Source: Corallococcus macrosporus DSM 14697 (GTDB lineage Bacteria; Myxococcota; Myxococcia; Myxococcales; Myxococcaceae). Taken from it: DNA of 64,000 nucleotides. The stretch's first letter is position 1. Every line of letters starts with the position of its first letter. Positions 16,240-25,799 of this stretch are shown piece by piece. Made by a program: the position numbers and the translations under genes. A model generated the notes under the pieces. It did no database searches. It was not told the origin of the DNA and saw nothing but the letters and a program-made list of their open reading frames with translations. The stretch covers positions 5,620,501-5,684,500 of the forward strand of contig NZ_CP022203.1 of the NCBI RefSeq assembly GCF_002305895.1. The letters run 5' to 3'.

Positions 16240-16605
16240 CTACCGCTTGAAGCTGTCCACCACGCGCTGGAGCCGGGCCCGGTCCTCGTCGCTCATGTCC
16301 GTGAAGCGCACGCCAATGGCCTCGGCCTCGTCGCGCACCCAGGCGATGACGCCGGTGAGGTGGAACTCCTCGCCTTCAATGACCATGGACAGCCGGACGT
16401 GGGAGCCCACGTCGTAGGACTTCCGCGTCAGCAGGCACAGGCCGCCCGCGGAGATGTTGAGGGAGTACGCGCGCAGCGCTCGCGCCGCGTCCTGCGTCTG
16501 GTTGAAGCGGACCTCGAACCGCGCCGCCACGCGCTCATCCGCCCGCCGGTTCGCGTAGGCGGCTGCATCCCCGCTCTCCATGTCATCCGCCGGCTTGGTT
16601 GTCAT
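16240..16605 (-). CDS. PilZ-domain protein
   Basis: 121 residues from ATG at 16605 (MTTKPADDM). PilZ signature: RRADER near residue 22 supplies the RxxxR-type c-di-GMP contacts, and NISAGGLCLL near 53 matches the (D/N)xSxxG box. The rest is a small six-stranded barrel (VGSHVRLSMVIEG, GVIAWVRDEAEAIGVRF). PilZ proteins bind cyclic di-GMP and regulate motility, polysaccharide production or development; single-domain members act as adaptors. It is convergent with the GNAT gene and divergent from the Cys-rich lipoprotein gene. A longer frame upstream to 16737 lacks family resemblance. Confidence 0.9.
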   Translation of the reverse strand: MTTKPADDMESGDAAAYANRRADERVAARFEVRFNQTQDAARALRAYSLNISAGGLCLLTRKSYDVGSHVRLSMVIEGEEFHLTGVIAWVRDEAEAIGVRFTDMSDEDRARLQRVVDSFKR

Positions 16606-16811
16606 ACGCACCCGATAACCCCCACGTTCGACGCTGCTGGCGAACCACGCATCTTCCCACACCCACAGTCTCACAGGGTGACGCGCCGGGCCAACCGCAG
16701 GGCACCGAGCGTCCGCCAAGTGTCCGCTGCTTTCCACGCCCGATTCAAGGGGCCCCCTCTATCGTATTCGAGTGCCTATGTCCTCGGGGACTTGCCCGGG
16801 AGCGCCTTGGA

Positions 16812-17687
16812 ATGCGTGTGGACCGTCTCTGTGTATTGACAGGAACCCTGGCCCTGGCCCTGTGGGCCGCGGGCTGTAGTGGCGGCGGTGGGTCAGGGCC
16901 CACCGGGACGGGGGACGCGGGCGCCGACGGCGGCGGCACGCCCGTCACCGACGGCGGCGGCCCCGACGCGGGCGGCGGCGGCCGGGAGTTCGCCTGCAAC
17001 GTGGCGCGGCAGGAGGGCTGCGCCGAGGGCCAGGGCTGCTACTTCGCGGACCTGGAGGACGGCGGCACGGGCAGCCGCTGCTTCCAGGCGGAGTGCGACG
17101 TGGTGGCGCAGGACTGCGGCCAGGGCCTGCGCTGCACCTACGCCACGGAGAACGGGGTGACGCGGCGGCGCTGCGTGGCGCCGGGCACCGCGGACGAAGG
17201 CGCGCCGTGCACGCTGGCGCCTACGGATGGCGGCGTGGCCCACGACACCTGCAGGCAAGGCTTGTTCTGCCGCGAGGCACCCGAGGGGGAAGGCGGTGGC
17301 TTCACCTGCCAGCGGCTGTGCCATGCCACGACCCAATGTGGGAACCCGAGCGAGTGCAACACCGTGCTCCGCCTGGAAGGGACCGACGAGCTGCCGCTGG
17401 TCTGCGGCCCGCCCTCCACGGCGTGCGACCCCTTCGGTCAGGACTGCGAGGCCCCCCTCGGTTGCTATCCGTCCACCTCCGGCCCCGTCTGCGCGGGCAG
17501 CGGGAATCGGACCGAAGGGCAGTCCTGTGACTTCAGCAATCAATGCGCGCCGGGGAGCGCGTGCGTGAATGCGGGAGGTGGCCTCACCTGCCGCTCGCTG
17601 TGTCGGCCCGGTGGCACGCCCGCCTGCCCCACGGGCAGTTGCCGCGCGCTGGACGGCAACCCGGGCGTGGGGGCTTGCGTCCCCTAG
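16812..17687 (+). CDS. cysteine-rich lipoprotein of unknown function
   Basis: 291 residues from ATG at 16812. A lipoprotein signal (LALALWAAGC) is followed by a Gly/Asp/Thr-rich spacer of ~40 residues and then roughly 30 cysteines in recurring patterns such as CAEGQGC, CGQGLRC, CRQGLFC and CAPGSAC. These resemble the EGF-like, Dickkopf-type Cys modules frequent in myxobacterial surface lipoproteins and should form disulfides outside the cytoplasm. No enzyme motif is present. The next gene on the same strand, an SGNH-hydrolase lipoprotein, starts 123 bp downstream, so the two may be co-expressed at the cell surface. Confidence 0.85.
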   Translation: MRVDRLCVLTGTLALALWAAGCSGGGGSGPTGTGDAGADGGGTPVTDGGGPDAGGGGREFACNVARQEGCAEGQGCYFADLEDGGTGSRCFQAECDVVAQDCGQGLRCTYATENGVTRRRCVAPGTADEGAPCTLAPTDGGVAHDTCRQGLFCREAPEGEGGGFTCQRLCHATTQCGNPSECNTVLRLEGTDELPLVCGPPSTACDPFGQDCEAPLGCYPSTSGPVCAGSGNRTEGQSCDFSNQCAPGSACVNAGGGLTCRSLCRPGGTPACPTGSCRALDGNPGVGACVP

Positions 17688-17810
17688 CCAGCGCGCAAGG
17701 CGCGACGGAGGGCGGCCAGGCAACCGGGGCTTCGGAGCGGGTGGGTTCCCAGACAACCGGCTGGCAGGGCACGGTGCGGTGTGCATCCTGCAAAGCCGGG
17801 AGGGATGGGA

Positions 17811-19082
17811 ATGGGAATGAAGCCGGGTTGGCGGAGGGTGGTCGTGTGCGCGAGCAGCGCGTTGCTGGCCTGTGCGGGCGGCGGCGCGGATTCAACCGGC
17901 TGGGACTTGCCGCCGGACGAGGACCGCACCACCACGCTGGACCAGCGCGCGCCAGAGTCGCCGCTCGAGGTCGCCCCCGTGCTGGTGTTGAACGACGGGC
18001 GGCAGGTGCAGGCCGCGCCGCCCTCGGCGCCCGTCGCGACGTCGTTCCAACCGGGCTTCCATCAAGCGCTCCGCGCGTCTCACAGCGTCGGCGGCACGAC
18101 GACGTTCCGCCTGCGCGTGCCGGTGGCGCGTGAGGGCGGGCGCCTCCGCGTGACGTTCCGCTCGGGCGACGGCGGCATGACGCTGGTGCGCGCCACCGTG
18201 GCCCAGGCGGGCGTCAACGGCGAGCTGGTGTCCACGCCCGTGCCGCTCACCTTCGACGGCGCGGAGGGCTTCACCGTGGCCGCGCGCACGCGGAAGACGT
18301 CCGACGCGGTGGCCTTCCCGGTGGCCTTCCGCGACGAGCTGGCCATCACCTTCGAGGCGCGCGGCGCGCTCGCGGCCAGCACCATCAGCGCCTTCCCGGG
18401 CAGCTTCGCGCGCGCGGGGAACCATGCGCTGGTGACGGACGCGCTGGGCGGAACCGTGTTCGACCGCGCCGTCGGCGTGGCCACCGTGGACGTGGAAGGC
18501 CCCACGGGCCGCGCCTTCGTGGCCCTTGGCGACAGCATCACCGAGGGCTACGTCGACACGAAGAACGACACGCGCGACGCCTGGCCCGCCCGGGTGGAGG
18601 CCGCGCTGGGCGTGCCCGTGGTGAACGCCGGCGTGAGCGGCCAGGGCTTCTACGACGCGCTGGCGCAGCTCGACGGCGAGGTGCTGGCGCTCCAGGGCAT
18701 CACCGACTGCATCGTCCTGCTGGGCACCAACGACCTGGGCGACAAGGACTCCCTGTCGGTCATCCAGGGGAGGATGAACACGCTGTTGAGCCGGCTGGCG
18801 CCCTTCTGCCGCACCTGGGTCAGCACCCTGCTGCCCAAGGAGAAGTCGAACTACGCGCCCTACGAGGCCGTGAAGGCCCAGCGGCTGGAGTTCAACACCT
18901 GGGTCCGCGGGGGCGCCACCGGGCCGGACATCATCGACCTGGAGGCCGTGACGCGGCAGCCAGGTGACGTGCACCTCTTCCTGGACGGGCTGGAGGTGGA
19001 CGGCATCCACCCCAGCGTGGAAGGCCACCGGGTGATGGCCGACGAGGTCATCCGCGTGCTGCGCGAGGAGGCCGGCCTCTAG
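17811..19082 (+). CDS. SGNH/GDSL-type hydrolase lipoprotein
   Basis: About 423 residues. Three in-frame ATGs (17805, 17811, 17817) follow a strong GGGAGGG; 17811 has the best spacing. The lipobox is SALLACAGG. After an N-terminal beta-rich domain comes the SGNH core: ALGDSITEGY (block I, nucleophile Ser near residue 243), VNAGVSGQGF (block II, Gly), LLGTNDLGD (block III, Asn) and DGIHPSVEGH (block V, Asp and His). This arrangement with an N-terminal jelly-roll-like domain matches secreted carbohydrate esterases and lipases. Likely role: deacylation of polysaccharide or lipid outside the cell. It is convergent with the 237-residue gene at 19101 with only 18 bp between them. Confidence 0.9.
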   Translation: MGMKPGWRRVVVCASSALLACAGGGADSTGWDLPPDEDRTTTLDQRAPESPLEVAPVLVLNDGRQVQAAPPSAPVATSFQPGFHQALRASHSVGGTTTFRLRVPVAREGGRLRVTFRSGDGGMTLVRATVAQAGVNGELVSTPVPLTFDGAEGFTVAARTRKTSDAVAFPVAFRDELAITFEARGALAASTISAFPGSFARAGNHALVTDALGGTVFDRAVGVATVDVEGPTGRAFVALGDSITEGYVDTKNDTRDAWPARVEAALGVPVVNAGVSGQGFYDALAQLDGEVLALQGITDCIVLLGTNDLGDKDSLSVIQGRMNTLLSRLAPFCRTWVSTLLPKEKSNYAPYEAVKAQRLEFNTWVRGGATGPDIIDLEAVTRQPGDVHLFLDGLEVDGIHPSVEGHRVMADEVIRVLREEAGL

Positions 19083-19100
19083 CCGGGCCGCCGCCCGCGC

Positions 19101-19814
19101 TCAGCCCCGCCGCGCGCCGAGCACGCCGTGGAGCACCAGCAGCTCCGCGAGCCCCGGCGGCGACAGGATCCAGTCGTCCTCCGTGGGCACCCAGCGCACC
19201 GGGGCCCCGGCCGCCTCCAGCAGGCCATTCACCTGGAGGAGCAGCGGCTCGAAGGTGGCGGCGGGGGCCTCGCGGCTCCCCTCCGGCGCCGGCACGTCGT
19301 GGCCGCCGGGCTCCACCAGGAAGGCCGCGCGGCCCGGCTGGGGCGTCACCGCGAAGCCGGGCAGGTACGGCTGCATGGCGGCCTGGAGCCGCTCCAGGAG
19401 CGCGCCGTCCTCGTAGGGGTGGGACAGCTCCCAGTCGAAGAAGGTGGGGAGCTGCGCCAGCAGCTCCAGGTGCAGCGGGTTGGCGCGGCTGTGCCGCCAG
19501 TGGTGCTCGGCCAGGTCGTAGGCGGTGGTGGGCACGCGCAGCTCGAACTTCTCCAGCTTCGCGAGCAGCTCGCCCATGCGCTCCACCAGGTCCGCGGGGG
19601 GCTCGGCGCGGGACACCCAGCCCCAGTCGGCCACCGACTGGCCGCGGCGCTGGCCCTCCACCCGGTCGCCTTCGCGCAACTGGAGCTGCGGCTCCGGGGA
19701 CTCCTCGTCCGGGTACAGCGACACGTGCACCAGCGGCCCGCCCGCCTCGGGCCGCAGCCGCGCGAAGCGGTGCGCCGGGTTGACCTCCACCACGCTGAAC
19801 GTCTCCCTGGCCAT
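19101..19814 (-). CDS. hypothetical protein next to ppc
   Basis: 237 residues from ATG at 19814 with AGGAGG in front. No signal peptide or membrane segment. The N-terminal ~70 residues look like a small beta barrel resembling a cold-shock/OB fold (FSVVEVNPAHRFARLRPEAG, LREGDRVEGQRRGQSVADWG). The rest is mixed alpha/beta without motifs I recognise. It starts 34 bp downstream of the phosphoenolpyruvate carboxylase stop on the same strand, so it is probably co-transcribed. I do not assign a function. Confidence 0.75.
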   Translation of the reverse strand: MARETFSVVEVNPAHRFARLRPEAGGPLVHVSLYPDEESPEPQLQLREGDRVEGQRRGQSVADWGWVSRAEPPADLVERMGELLAKLEKFELRVPTTAYDLAEHHWRHSRANPLHLELLAQLPTFFDWELSHPYEDGALLERLQAAMQPYLPGFAVTPQPGRAAFLVEPGGHDVPAPEGSREAPAATFEPLLLQVNGLLEAAGAPVRWVPTEDDWILSPPGLAELLVLHGVLGARRG

Positions 19815-19848
19815 CGCCGCCTCCTGAGAATGCCGGACGCCGCGCAGC

Positions 19849-22518
19849 CTACCCGGTGTTGCGCATGCCGGCGGCGATGCCGTTGAGCGTGAGCAACAGT
19901 GGACGATCCACCTCCGCCTGGCCCTCGCGCTTGCGCTTGAGCAGCTCCACCTGGAGGAAGGACATGGGGTCCACGTAGGGGTTGCGCAGGGAAATGCTGC
20001 GCTGGAGCTGCGGGTTGTTGTCGAGCAGCTTGGACTCCCCCGTCAGCCGCTTCACCTGCTTGCGCGTGCGCCGGTGCTCCTGCTGGATGCGCCGCCACAG
20101 CGAACGGGTGGCGGCGGGCGCCAGCGTCGCGTAGCGCCCGGCGATGGCCATGTCCGACTTGGCCAGCACCATGGTGACGTTGTCGATGACGGCGCGGAAG
20201 AAGGGCCACTCCCGGTACATCCGCTTGAGCAGCGCCGCCCCACCCTCCTCCTTCGAGAAGGCCTCCAGCGCCGAGCCCACCCCGTACCAGCCCGGGAGGA
20301 TGGCGCGGTTCTGCGTCCAGGCGAAGACCCACGGAATCGCGCGCAGCGTCTCCAGGCCTCCCGCCTTGCGCTTGCTGGGACGCGAGCCGATGGGCAGCGA
20401 CGCAATCTCCTCCACCGGCGTCGCGGCGGTGAAGAACTCCAGGAACCGCGGGTCCTCCCACACCAGGGCGCGGTACGCCTTGCGCCCCGTCTCCGCCAGC
20501 GTGTCGAACGCGGTGCGGAAGGTGCGCTCGGCCTCGGGCGCCGGGCGGGGCTGCGCGTCCAGCGTGTGCAGCAGCACGCCGCCCAGGATGAGCTCCAGCG
20601 TGCGCCGCGCCAGCTCCGGGCGCGCGTACTTGTGGTCCAGCGCCTCGCCCTGCTCCGTCGCCTTGTAGCCGCCCGCCACCGCGCCGGGCGGCAGCGCGAG
20701 AATGGCCTCCTGCGCGGGCCCGCCGCCGCGCGCCACGGACTCGCCGCGGCCGTGGAACAGGCGCAGCGGGACGCCCGCCTCGCGGGACACCTCCGTGAGC
20801 GCCACCTGCGCGCGGTACAGCGCCGCGCTGGCCGCCAGCAAGCCCACCTCCTTGCCGGAGTCGCTGTAGCCCACCATGACTTCCTGGCCCCCGCGCGCGT
20901 CCAGGTGCTTGCGGTACGCCGCGTCCGCGAAGAGCGTGCGCAGCACGTCCGGGCCCGAGTCCAGCGCGCCGAGCTGCTCGAACAGCGGCACCACGTCCAC
21001 CGTGGCGCAGCCGCGCGCCTCGTCCCACAGGCCCGCGTGCTGGAGGCACCGGAAGGCCGCGAGCACGTCCTCCGCGGTGCTGGCCATGCTGAGGATGAGC
21101 GTGCGGCAGGCCGGCTCACCGGACTCCGACTGCGCCTCCTTGAGCCGCGCCAGCACCTCCAGCAGCCGCGCGCCGCCCTCCGTGGGCGCCGGGCCCCCGT
21201 TGAACGAGCCCGCCGCGCTCACCGCGTCCTCCGCGGGCGCGCGCACCTCCAGCTCCGCCAGCGACAGGCCCAGCGCCAGCACCCGCTCCCGGACCTGCCG
21301 CACGTCGCGCAGGCCCGCGTGCGCGCCCTTGGACGCCTCCAGCGCGCGGCCCAGCACGTCCAGGTCCGCCAGCAGCGCCTCGGGCGTTCGGTAGGCGCCC
21401 GGCGGCATGGGGATGCGCGCCCCGGCGCGCTGCTGCGTCACGTAGTGGAGCGCGCGGTGCAGCCGCTCCTCCATGAAGCGCAGCTTGTGCCGCAGCGGCT
21501 CGCCCGGCGTGCGGGGGCCGTAGCGGCGCTCGGCCTCGGGCAGCGCCTCGGCGTCCCGGGCCACGGACGCCAGCAGCTCCTCGGACGGCTTCGCGTGACG
21601 CTCCGACTGGGACAGCCGCCCGCCCAGGCGCTCCAAATCCAGCAGCAGCCGCCGCAGCCCGCGGGCGCGGTGCGCGCGCAACGTGTCCGCGAACACGTCG
21701 GGCGTCACCAGCGGGTTGCCGTCCATGTCGCCGCCCACCCACGAATGGATGCGCACGGGCGTGTCCACCGGGCCCAGCGGCTCGCCGTAGGCGCGCTCGA
21801 AGGCCCAGTCCAGCAGCTCGGGCAGCAGGGACAGCTCGTCGGCGAGCACCTCCTCCACGTACCAGAGGACGTTCTTCACCTCGTCGCCCACGGTGGGGCG
21901 CTCGCGGCGCAGCTCGTCCGTCTGCCACAGGAGGGTGATCTCCTCGCGCAGCAGCGCCAGGTTCAGCGCGCCCTCGCGCGGCGTCAGCGCGGAGCGGTCC
22001 CGCTGCTCCAGGAGCCCCGCCATGCGGTAGAGCTTCTCCAGCAGCGTGCGGCGCACGGCCTGCGTGGGGTGCGCGGTGAGCGTCAGCGTCACCCGCATCG
22101 CCTTCATGGCCTCGCGCACGCGCTGCGCGGGGACGCCGGCCGCCTTGAGCGCCAGCAGCGTGGACTCCAATGAGCCGCGCTGGGGTCTGGCGGACGCGGC
22201 CTCCGCGTGGGTGCGGGCGCGGCGGATGCGGTGGTGCTGCTCCGCCAGGTTCACCAACTGGAAGTAGACGGAGAAGGCGCGCAGCACCGGCTCGGCCTGC
22301 GCCAGGGGCAGGCGCTGGAGCACCTCCGCCAGCTCGGCCGCCACCGCGCGCCGTCCGGCCATGGGGCCGCGCCGGCGCTGGATGGCGAGGCGGCGCACTT
22401 CCTCTTCCAGGTCGAAGAGCGCCTGCCCTTCCTGTTCGACGAGGACTTCTCCCAGGAGCCGGCCAAGCAGGCGGACATCCCGGCGCAGCGGCTGATCCAC
22501 GGCACGCAGTCGGGCCAT
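19849..22518 (-). CDS. ppc: phosphoenolpyruvate carboxylase
   Basis: 889 residues, the usual length for bacterial PEP carboxylase. It adds bicarbonate to PEP to make oxaloacetate for the TCA cycle. Visible motifs: TLTAHPTQA with catalytic His 150, the second signature VGYSDSGKEVG near residue 546, the glycine-rich FHGRGESVARGGGPA loop, and the C-terminal end NGIAAGMRNTG, which forms part of the active/regulatory site. ATG at 22518 is used (MARLRAV). The enzyme is usually allosterically controlled by acetyl-CoA and aspartate. The upstream 229-bp region shared with a divergent exported protein contains two adjacent palindromes. Confidence 0.97.
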   Translation of the reverse strand: MARLRAVDQPLRRDVRLLGRLLGEVLVEQEGQALFDLEEEVRRLAIQRRRGPMAGRRAVAAELAEVLQRLPLAQAEPVLRAFSVYFQLVNLAEQHHRIRRARTHAEAASARPQRGSLESTLLALKAAGVPAQRVREAMKAMRVTLTLTAHPTQAVRRTLLEKLYRMAGLLEQRDRSALTPREGALNLALLREEITLLWQTDELRRERPTVGDEVKNVLWYVEEVLADELSLLPELLDWAFERAYGEPLGPVDTPVRIHSWVGGDMDGNPLVTPDVFADTLRAHRARGLRRLLLDLERLGGRLSQSERHAKPSEELLASVARDAEALPEAERRYGPRTPGEPLRHKLRFMEERLHRALHYVTQQRAGARIPMPPGAYRTPEALLADLDVLGRALEASKGAHAGLRDVRQVRERVLALGLSLAELEVRAPAEDAVSAAGSFNGGPAPTEGGARLLEVLARLKEAQSESGEPACRTLILSMASTAEDVLAAFRCLQHAGLWDEARGCATVDVVPLFEQLGALDSGPDVLRTLFADAAYRKHLDARGGQEVMVGYSDSGKEVGLLAASAALYRAQVALTEVSREAGVPLRLFHGRGESVARGGGPAQEAILALPPGAVAGGYKATEQGEALDHKYARPELARRTLELILGGVLLHTLDAQPRPAPEAERTFRTAFDTLAETGRKAYRALVWEDPRFLEFFTAATPVEEIASLPIGSRPSKRKAGGLETLRAIPWVFAWTQNRAILPGWYGVGSALEAFSKEEGGAALLKRMYREWPFFRAVIDNVTMVLAKSDMAIAGRYATLAPAATRSLWRRIQQEHRRTRKQVKRLTGESKLLDNNPQLQRSISLRNPYVDPMSFLQVELLKRKREGQAEVDRPLLLTLNGIAAGMRNTG

Positions 22519-22584
22519 ATGGTGCGACGGTAGCCGCTGCGCGTCGCAGGGGCCCGCATTTCCGCGCGAGAAAATGACGTGCGC

Positions 22585-22625
22585 CCGTGATTCACGGCCA
22601 GGTGTCTGTCATTCCCGACAGACAC
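22585..22625. promoter_or_regulatory. two adjacent palindromes between ppc and a divergent gene
   Basis: First palindrome CCGTGA-T-TCACGG (22585-22597). Second, a perfect 9-bp inverted repeat GTGTCTGTC / GACAGACAC with a 6-nt spacer (22602-22625). Both lie 65-110 bp upstream of ppc and 120-160 bp upstream of the exported-protein gene. They could be operators or an mRNA-leader hairpin. Confidence 0.5.
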
Positions 22626-22747
22626 GGCCCTGCAACCCGCCTGCACGCACCGCCGTGGCCGCCGGGCCACACCTGGGCCCGGTCCGCGCCTTGCACAACA
22701 GGCCTCCGTGGGCCGCGAACGACACCGCGGCCGGGGAGCTTGTCGCC

Positions 22748-23242
22748 ATGTGGACGATGCGGGGTTGGAAGGTGACGTTGCTGTGTGGCTGGCTGGCCGC
22801 GCCGGTGGCGGTGGCCGGCTCGGCGCTGGAGGACGCGGTGCCGCTGGAGGCGCGGGCCGCGCGCGGCGGGGAGCTGCTCGCCACCGAGCCGCTGTTCCCG
22901 GACGCGGGCTCCAGCGAATGGGAAGGGCCCATGCTGCGCTACGCGGAGCCGCTGTCCTGCCCCGCGGCGCCGGAGGGCCGGGTGTGGGTGGCGGAGACGC
23001 AGGCGTGCGACGGCGAGGGCTGCGAGGCCGTGACGACGGTGTGGGCGGGCGCGTGGACCGTGGAGGAAGCGGGCCTGGAGGTGCGCTGCGAGACGGACCG
23101 CGTGGTGCTGGCCGCGGGCGCCTGGCGCATGGTCCTCACGCCTGGCGCGGGGGGCGGACTCGAAGTGAGCGAGCTGACGCCGCCGGAGCCCGAGGCGCTG
23201 TCGGCGGCGCGCCCCTCGGAGGCGCCGGCCTCCGAGGGCTGA
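22748..23242 (+). CDS. small exported protein of unknown function
   Basis: 164 residues from ATG at 22748 with GGGGAG upstream. A signal peptide (MWTMRGWKVTLLCGWLAAPV, cleavage near VAGSA) precedes an acidic mature protein with four cysteines, two of them in ACDGEGC, and a beta-rich middle (VWVAETQACDG, TTVWAGAWTVEEAGLEV). The C-terminal tail is Pro/Glu/Ala-rich and disordered in appearance. No recognisable family. It is divergent from ppc and ends 7 bp from the convergent helicase gene. Confidence 0.7.
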   Translation: MWTMRGWKVTLLCGWLAAPVAVAGSALEDAVPLEARAARGGELLATEPLFPDAGSSEWEGPMLRYAEPLSCPAAPEGRVWVAETQACDGEGCEAVTTVWAGAWTVEEAGLEVRCETDRVVLAAGAWRMVLTPGAGGGLEVSELTPPEPEALSAARPSEAPASEG

Positions 23243-23249
23243 GCCCGCG

Positions 23250-25799
23250 CTACACGCTGATGCGGCGGAGCATCAGGATGGGGCCCTCATCCAGGCGCCT
23301 GTCGCGCAGGTCAATCTCGCAGTCGATCATCCAGTCGCCGTGCCCCTCCGGGTCCATGATGCGCTGCTGGGCCTCCCACAGCCGCGTGCCCGACTCCTTC
23401 AGGAAGGTGTTGGCGGGCTTGCGCGCCTGGGGCGTGAGCACCACGACCTTGTGCTCCTCGAAGTACGGCGCCATGGCCTGCTCCAGCTTGGGCGCGGTCC
23501 ATTCGCCCAGCGCGTTGTCCAGCATGGCCAGCGCGTCCAGGTAGCGCTTCTGGCCCAGCGCCTTGAGCAGGCGGTGCAGCTCCTCGCGCACGCGCGCGGC
23601 GAAGGCCTTCGGGTCCTCGGTGAGCTCCTTCGGCTTGAGCTCCACCACCGGCTTGGCCGCGACGACGGCCTCCGGGTTGCGCATGCGCTCCCACTCGTCG
23701 AGCAGGCTGGAGTCCACCTGCCGGAGCGTGGCGCGCAGGTGGTCGATGAAGTCCTCCACCTCCTCCGTGCGGTAGCGCTCCGGCACCGTCTGCATCAGCG
23801 CCTTGTACGTGTCATTCACATACCGCAGCAGCACGCCCTCGCTGCGCTGGAGGCCATACTCGCGGATGTAGTCCGGGAAGGACATGAAGCGCTCGAACAT
23901 GTCGCGGACGATGGACTTGGGCCGGATGTTCTCCTCGCCCACCCACGGGTGCTTCGCCGCGAACTTGTTGAAGGTGCCGTAGATGAAGTCGCGGTTGGGC
24001 TTGGGCCACTCGAGCTTCTCGAGCTCCGCCATGCGGTCGTCGTACTCCACGCCCTGCGCCTTCAGCTCGTTGATCTTCTCGCCCTTGAGCTGGTGCAGTT
24101 GGGCGTAGAGCACCACATCCGGGTTCTCCAGGATGGACTCCACCAGCGTCACCACGTCCAGCGCGTACGAGTCCGTGGTGGGGTCCAGCAGCTCCAGCGT
24201 GTCGAGCAGGTACAGCGACAACGTGTGGTTGAGGCTGAAGTCGTGCTGCATCTCGCCCGCCACCTTCACCGTGGCGCCCGAGCCGCCCTGCCCCTTCACG
24301 ACCTCGATGATTTCCGCCTCGCGCAGCGTGCGGAAGTTGCGCGCGGCTTCCTTGAGGTGCCGGCGCTTGAGGTAGTCCGAGTCATGGCTGCGCTGCACCA
24401 GCGTCACCAGCCGCTTGTACCCGGCGTTGTCCTCCGTCTGGTGGTCGCTCTGGAGCAGGTTGAGGATCATGCCGTGCGACACCGCGAAGCGGGACTCCAG
24501 CGGCTCGGGCATGCCCGTCTGGAGCCGCTCGAAGGTGCCGCGGTCGTACTGGACGAAGTTCTTCTGCGGCGGCTTGGCCTTGGGCGTCTTCTTCTTGCCC
24601 GCGGCCTCCTTGGCGGCCAGCTTGATGTTCTCGATGACGTACTCGGGCGCCTGGGCCACCACGCTGCCCTGCGTGTCGAAGCCCTTGCGGCCCGCGCGGC
24701 CGGCGATCTGCTGGAAGTCACGCACGCTCAGCGTGGCCAGCTTCTCGCCGTTGAACTTGAAGAGCTGCGTGAAGAGCACCGTGCGGATGGGGATGTTGAC
24801 GCCCACGCCCAGCGTGTCCGTGCCGCTGATGACCTTGAGGTGCCCGTGCTGCGCCAGCTTCTCCACCAGCAGGCGGTACTTGGGCAGGAGGCCGGCGTGG
24901 TGCATGCCGATGCCGTGCCGCAGGAAGCGCTGGAACTCCTTGCCGTAGGGCGTGTCGAAGAGCGCGTCCTGGAGCGCCAGCCGGATGGCCTCCTTCTCCT
25001 CCTTGGTGGAGAAGTCCACGCTCATCAGGTTCTGCGCCTGCTCGGCGGCGGCGCGCTGGGTGAAGTTGACCAGGTAGATGGGGTACTTCCCGCGCGCGAT
25101 GAGGTCCTCGATCGTCTCGTGCAGCGGCGTCTCGCGGTAGTCGAAGTCCAGCGGCACCGGACGCTCGGCGCTGCGCACCGTGGCCACCTCGCGGCGGGTG
25201 AGCTTCGCCAGGCTCTCCTCGATGACGTGCGTGGGCCCCAGCGTGGCGGACATCAGCAGGAAGGTGGTGTCCGGCAGCGCGATGAGCGGGAGCTGCCAGG
25301 CCACGCCGCGCTCGCGGTCCGAGTAGTAGTGGAACTCGTCCATGACGACGTAGTCCACGCGGGCGCTCGCGTCGCGCAGGGCCAGGTTGGCGAGGATTTC
25401 AGCGGTGCAGCAGATGATGGGCGCGTCGCGGTTGATGCTCGCGTCGCCGGTGAGCATGCCCACGTTCTCCGCGCCGAAGGCGTCGCAGAGGGCGAAGAAC
25501 TTCTCGTTCACCAGGGCCTTGATGGGGCAGGTGTAGAAGGAGACCTTGCCCTCCGCCATGGCCTTGAAGTGGAGCGCCGTGGCCACCAGCGACTTGCCGG
25601 AGCCGGTGGGCGTCTTGAGGAACAGGTGCTTGCCCGCCAGCAGCTCCAGGATGGCCTCTTCCTGCGCCGAGTAGAGGCTCAGGCCATTGGCCGCCACGTA
25701 GCCGACGAAGCGGTTGAGGATTTCGTCCGCGTCCAGGGGCGGTTCGCCCTTCTTGGGGAGCAGTGCGGCGAGCGGCGCTTGGGATTCAGGGGTGGCCAT
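23250..25799 (-). CDS. Ski2-like DEAD/DEAH helicase
   Basis: 849 residues from ATG at 25799 (MATPESQ). Superfamily 2 motifs: Walker A TPTGSGKS (63-70), motif II in the DEFH form (154-157), SATLG near 185, GTDTLGVGVNIP (motif V) and QIAGRAGRKG (motif VI). This combination is of the Ski2/Mtr4-like group; the long C-terminal half matches the type of extension annotated as DUF3516 in bacteria. These are 3'-5' RNA/DNA unwinding ATPases, probably used in RNA decay or processing. The longer open frame to 25961 is not supported by composition. It stands alone. Confidence 0.92.
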   Translation of the reverse strand: MATPESQAPLAALLPKKGEPPLDADEILNRFVGYVAANGLSLYSAQEEAILELLAGKHLFLKTPTGSGKSLVATALHFKAMAEGKVSFYTCPIKALVNEKFFALCDAFGAENVGMLTGDASINRDAPIICCTAEILANLALRDASARVDYVVMDEFHYYSDRERGVAWQLPLIALPDTTFLLMSATLGPTHVIEESLAKLTRREVATVRSAERPVPLDFDYRETPLHETIEDLIARGKYPIYLVNFTQRAAAEQAQNLMSVDFSTKEEKEAIRLALQDALFDTPYGKEFQRFLRHGIGMHHAGLLPKYRLLVEKLAQHGHLKVISGTDTLGVGVNIPIRTVLFTQLFKFNGEKLATLSVRDFQQIAGRAGRKGFDTQGSVVAQAPEYVIENIKLAAKEAAGKKKTPKAKPPQKNFVQYDRGTFERLQTGMPEPLESRFAVSHGMILNLLQSDHQTEDNAGYKRLVTLVQRSHDSDYLKRRHLKEAARNFRTLREAEIIEVVKGQGGSGATVKVAGEMQHDFSLNHTLSLYLLDTLELLDPTTDSYALDVVTLVESILENPDVVLYAQLHQLKGEKINELKAQGVEYDDRMAELEKLEWPKPNRDFIYGTFNKFAAKHPWVGEENIRPKSIVRDMFERFMSFPDYIREYGLQRSEGVLLRYVNDTYKALMQTVPERYRTEEVEDFIDHLRATLRQVDSSLLDEWERMRNPEAVVAAKPVVELKPKELTEDPKAFAARVREELHRLLKALGQKRYLDALAMLDNALGEWTAPKLEQAMAPYFEEHKVVVLTPQARKPANTFLKESGTRLWEAQQRIMDPEGHGDWMIDCEIDLRDRRLDEGPILMLRRISV

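Noticed and set aside
20074-22173. 699-codon + strand frame opposite ppc
   Set aside because: Shadow of phosphoenolpyruvate carboxylase, His/Arg/Gln-rich composition.
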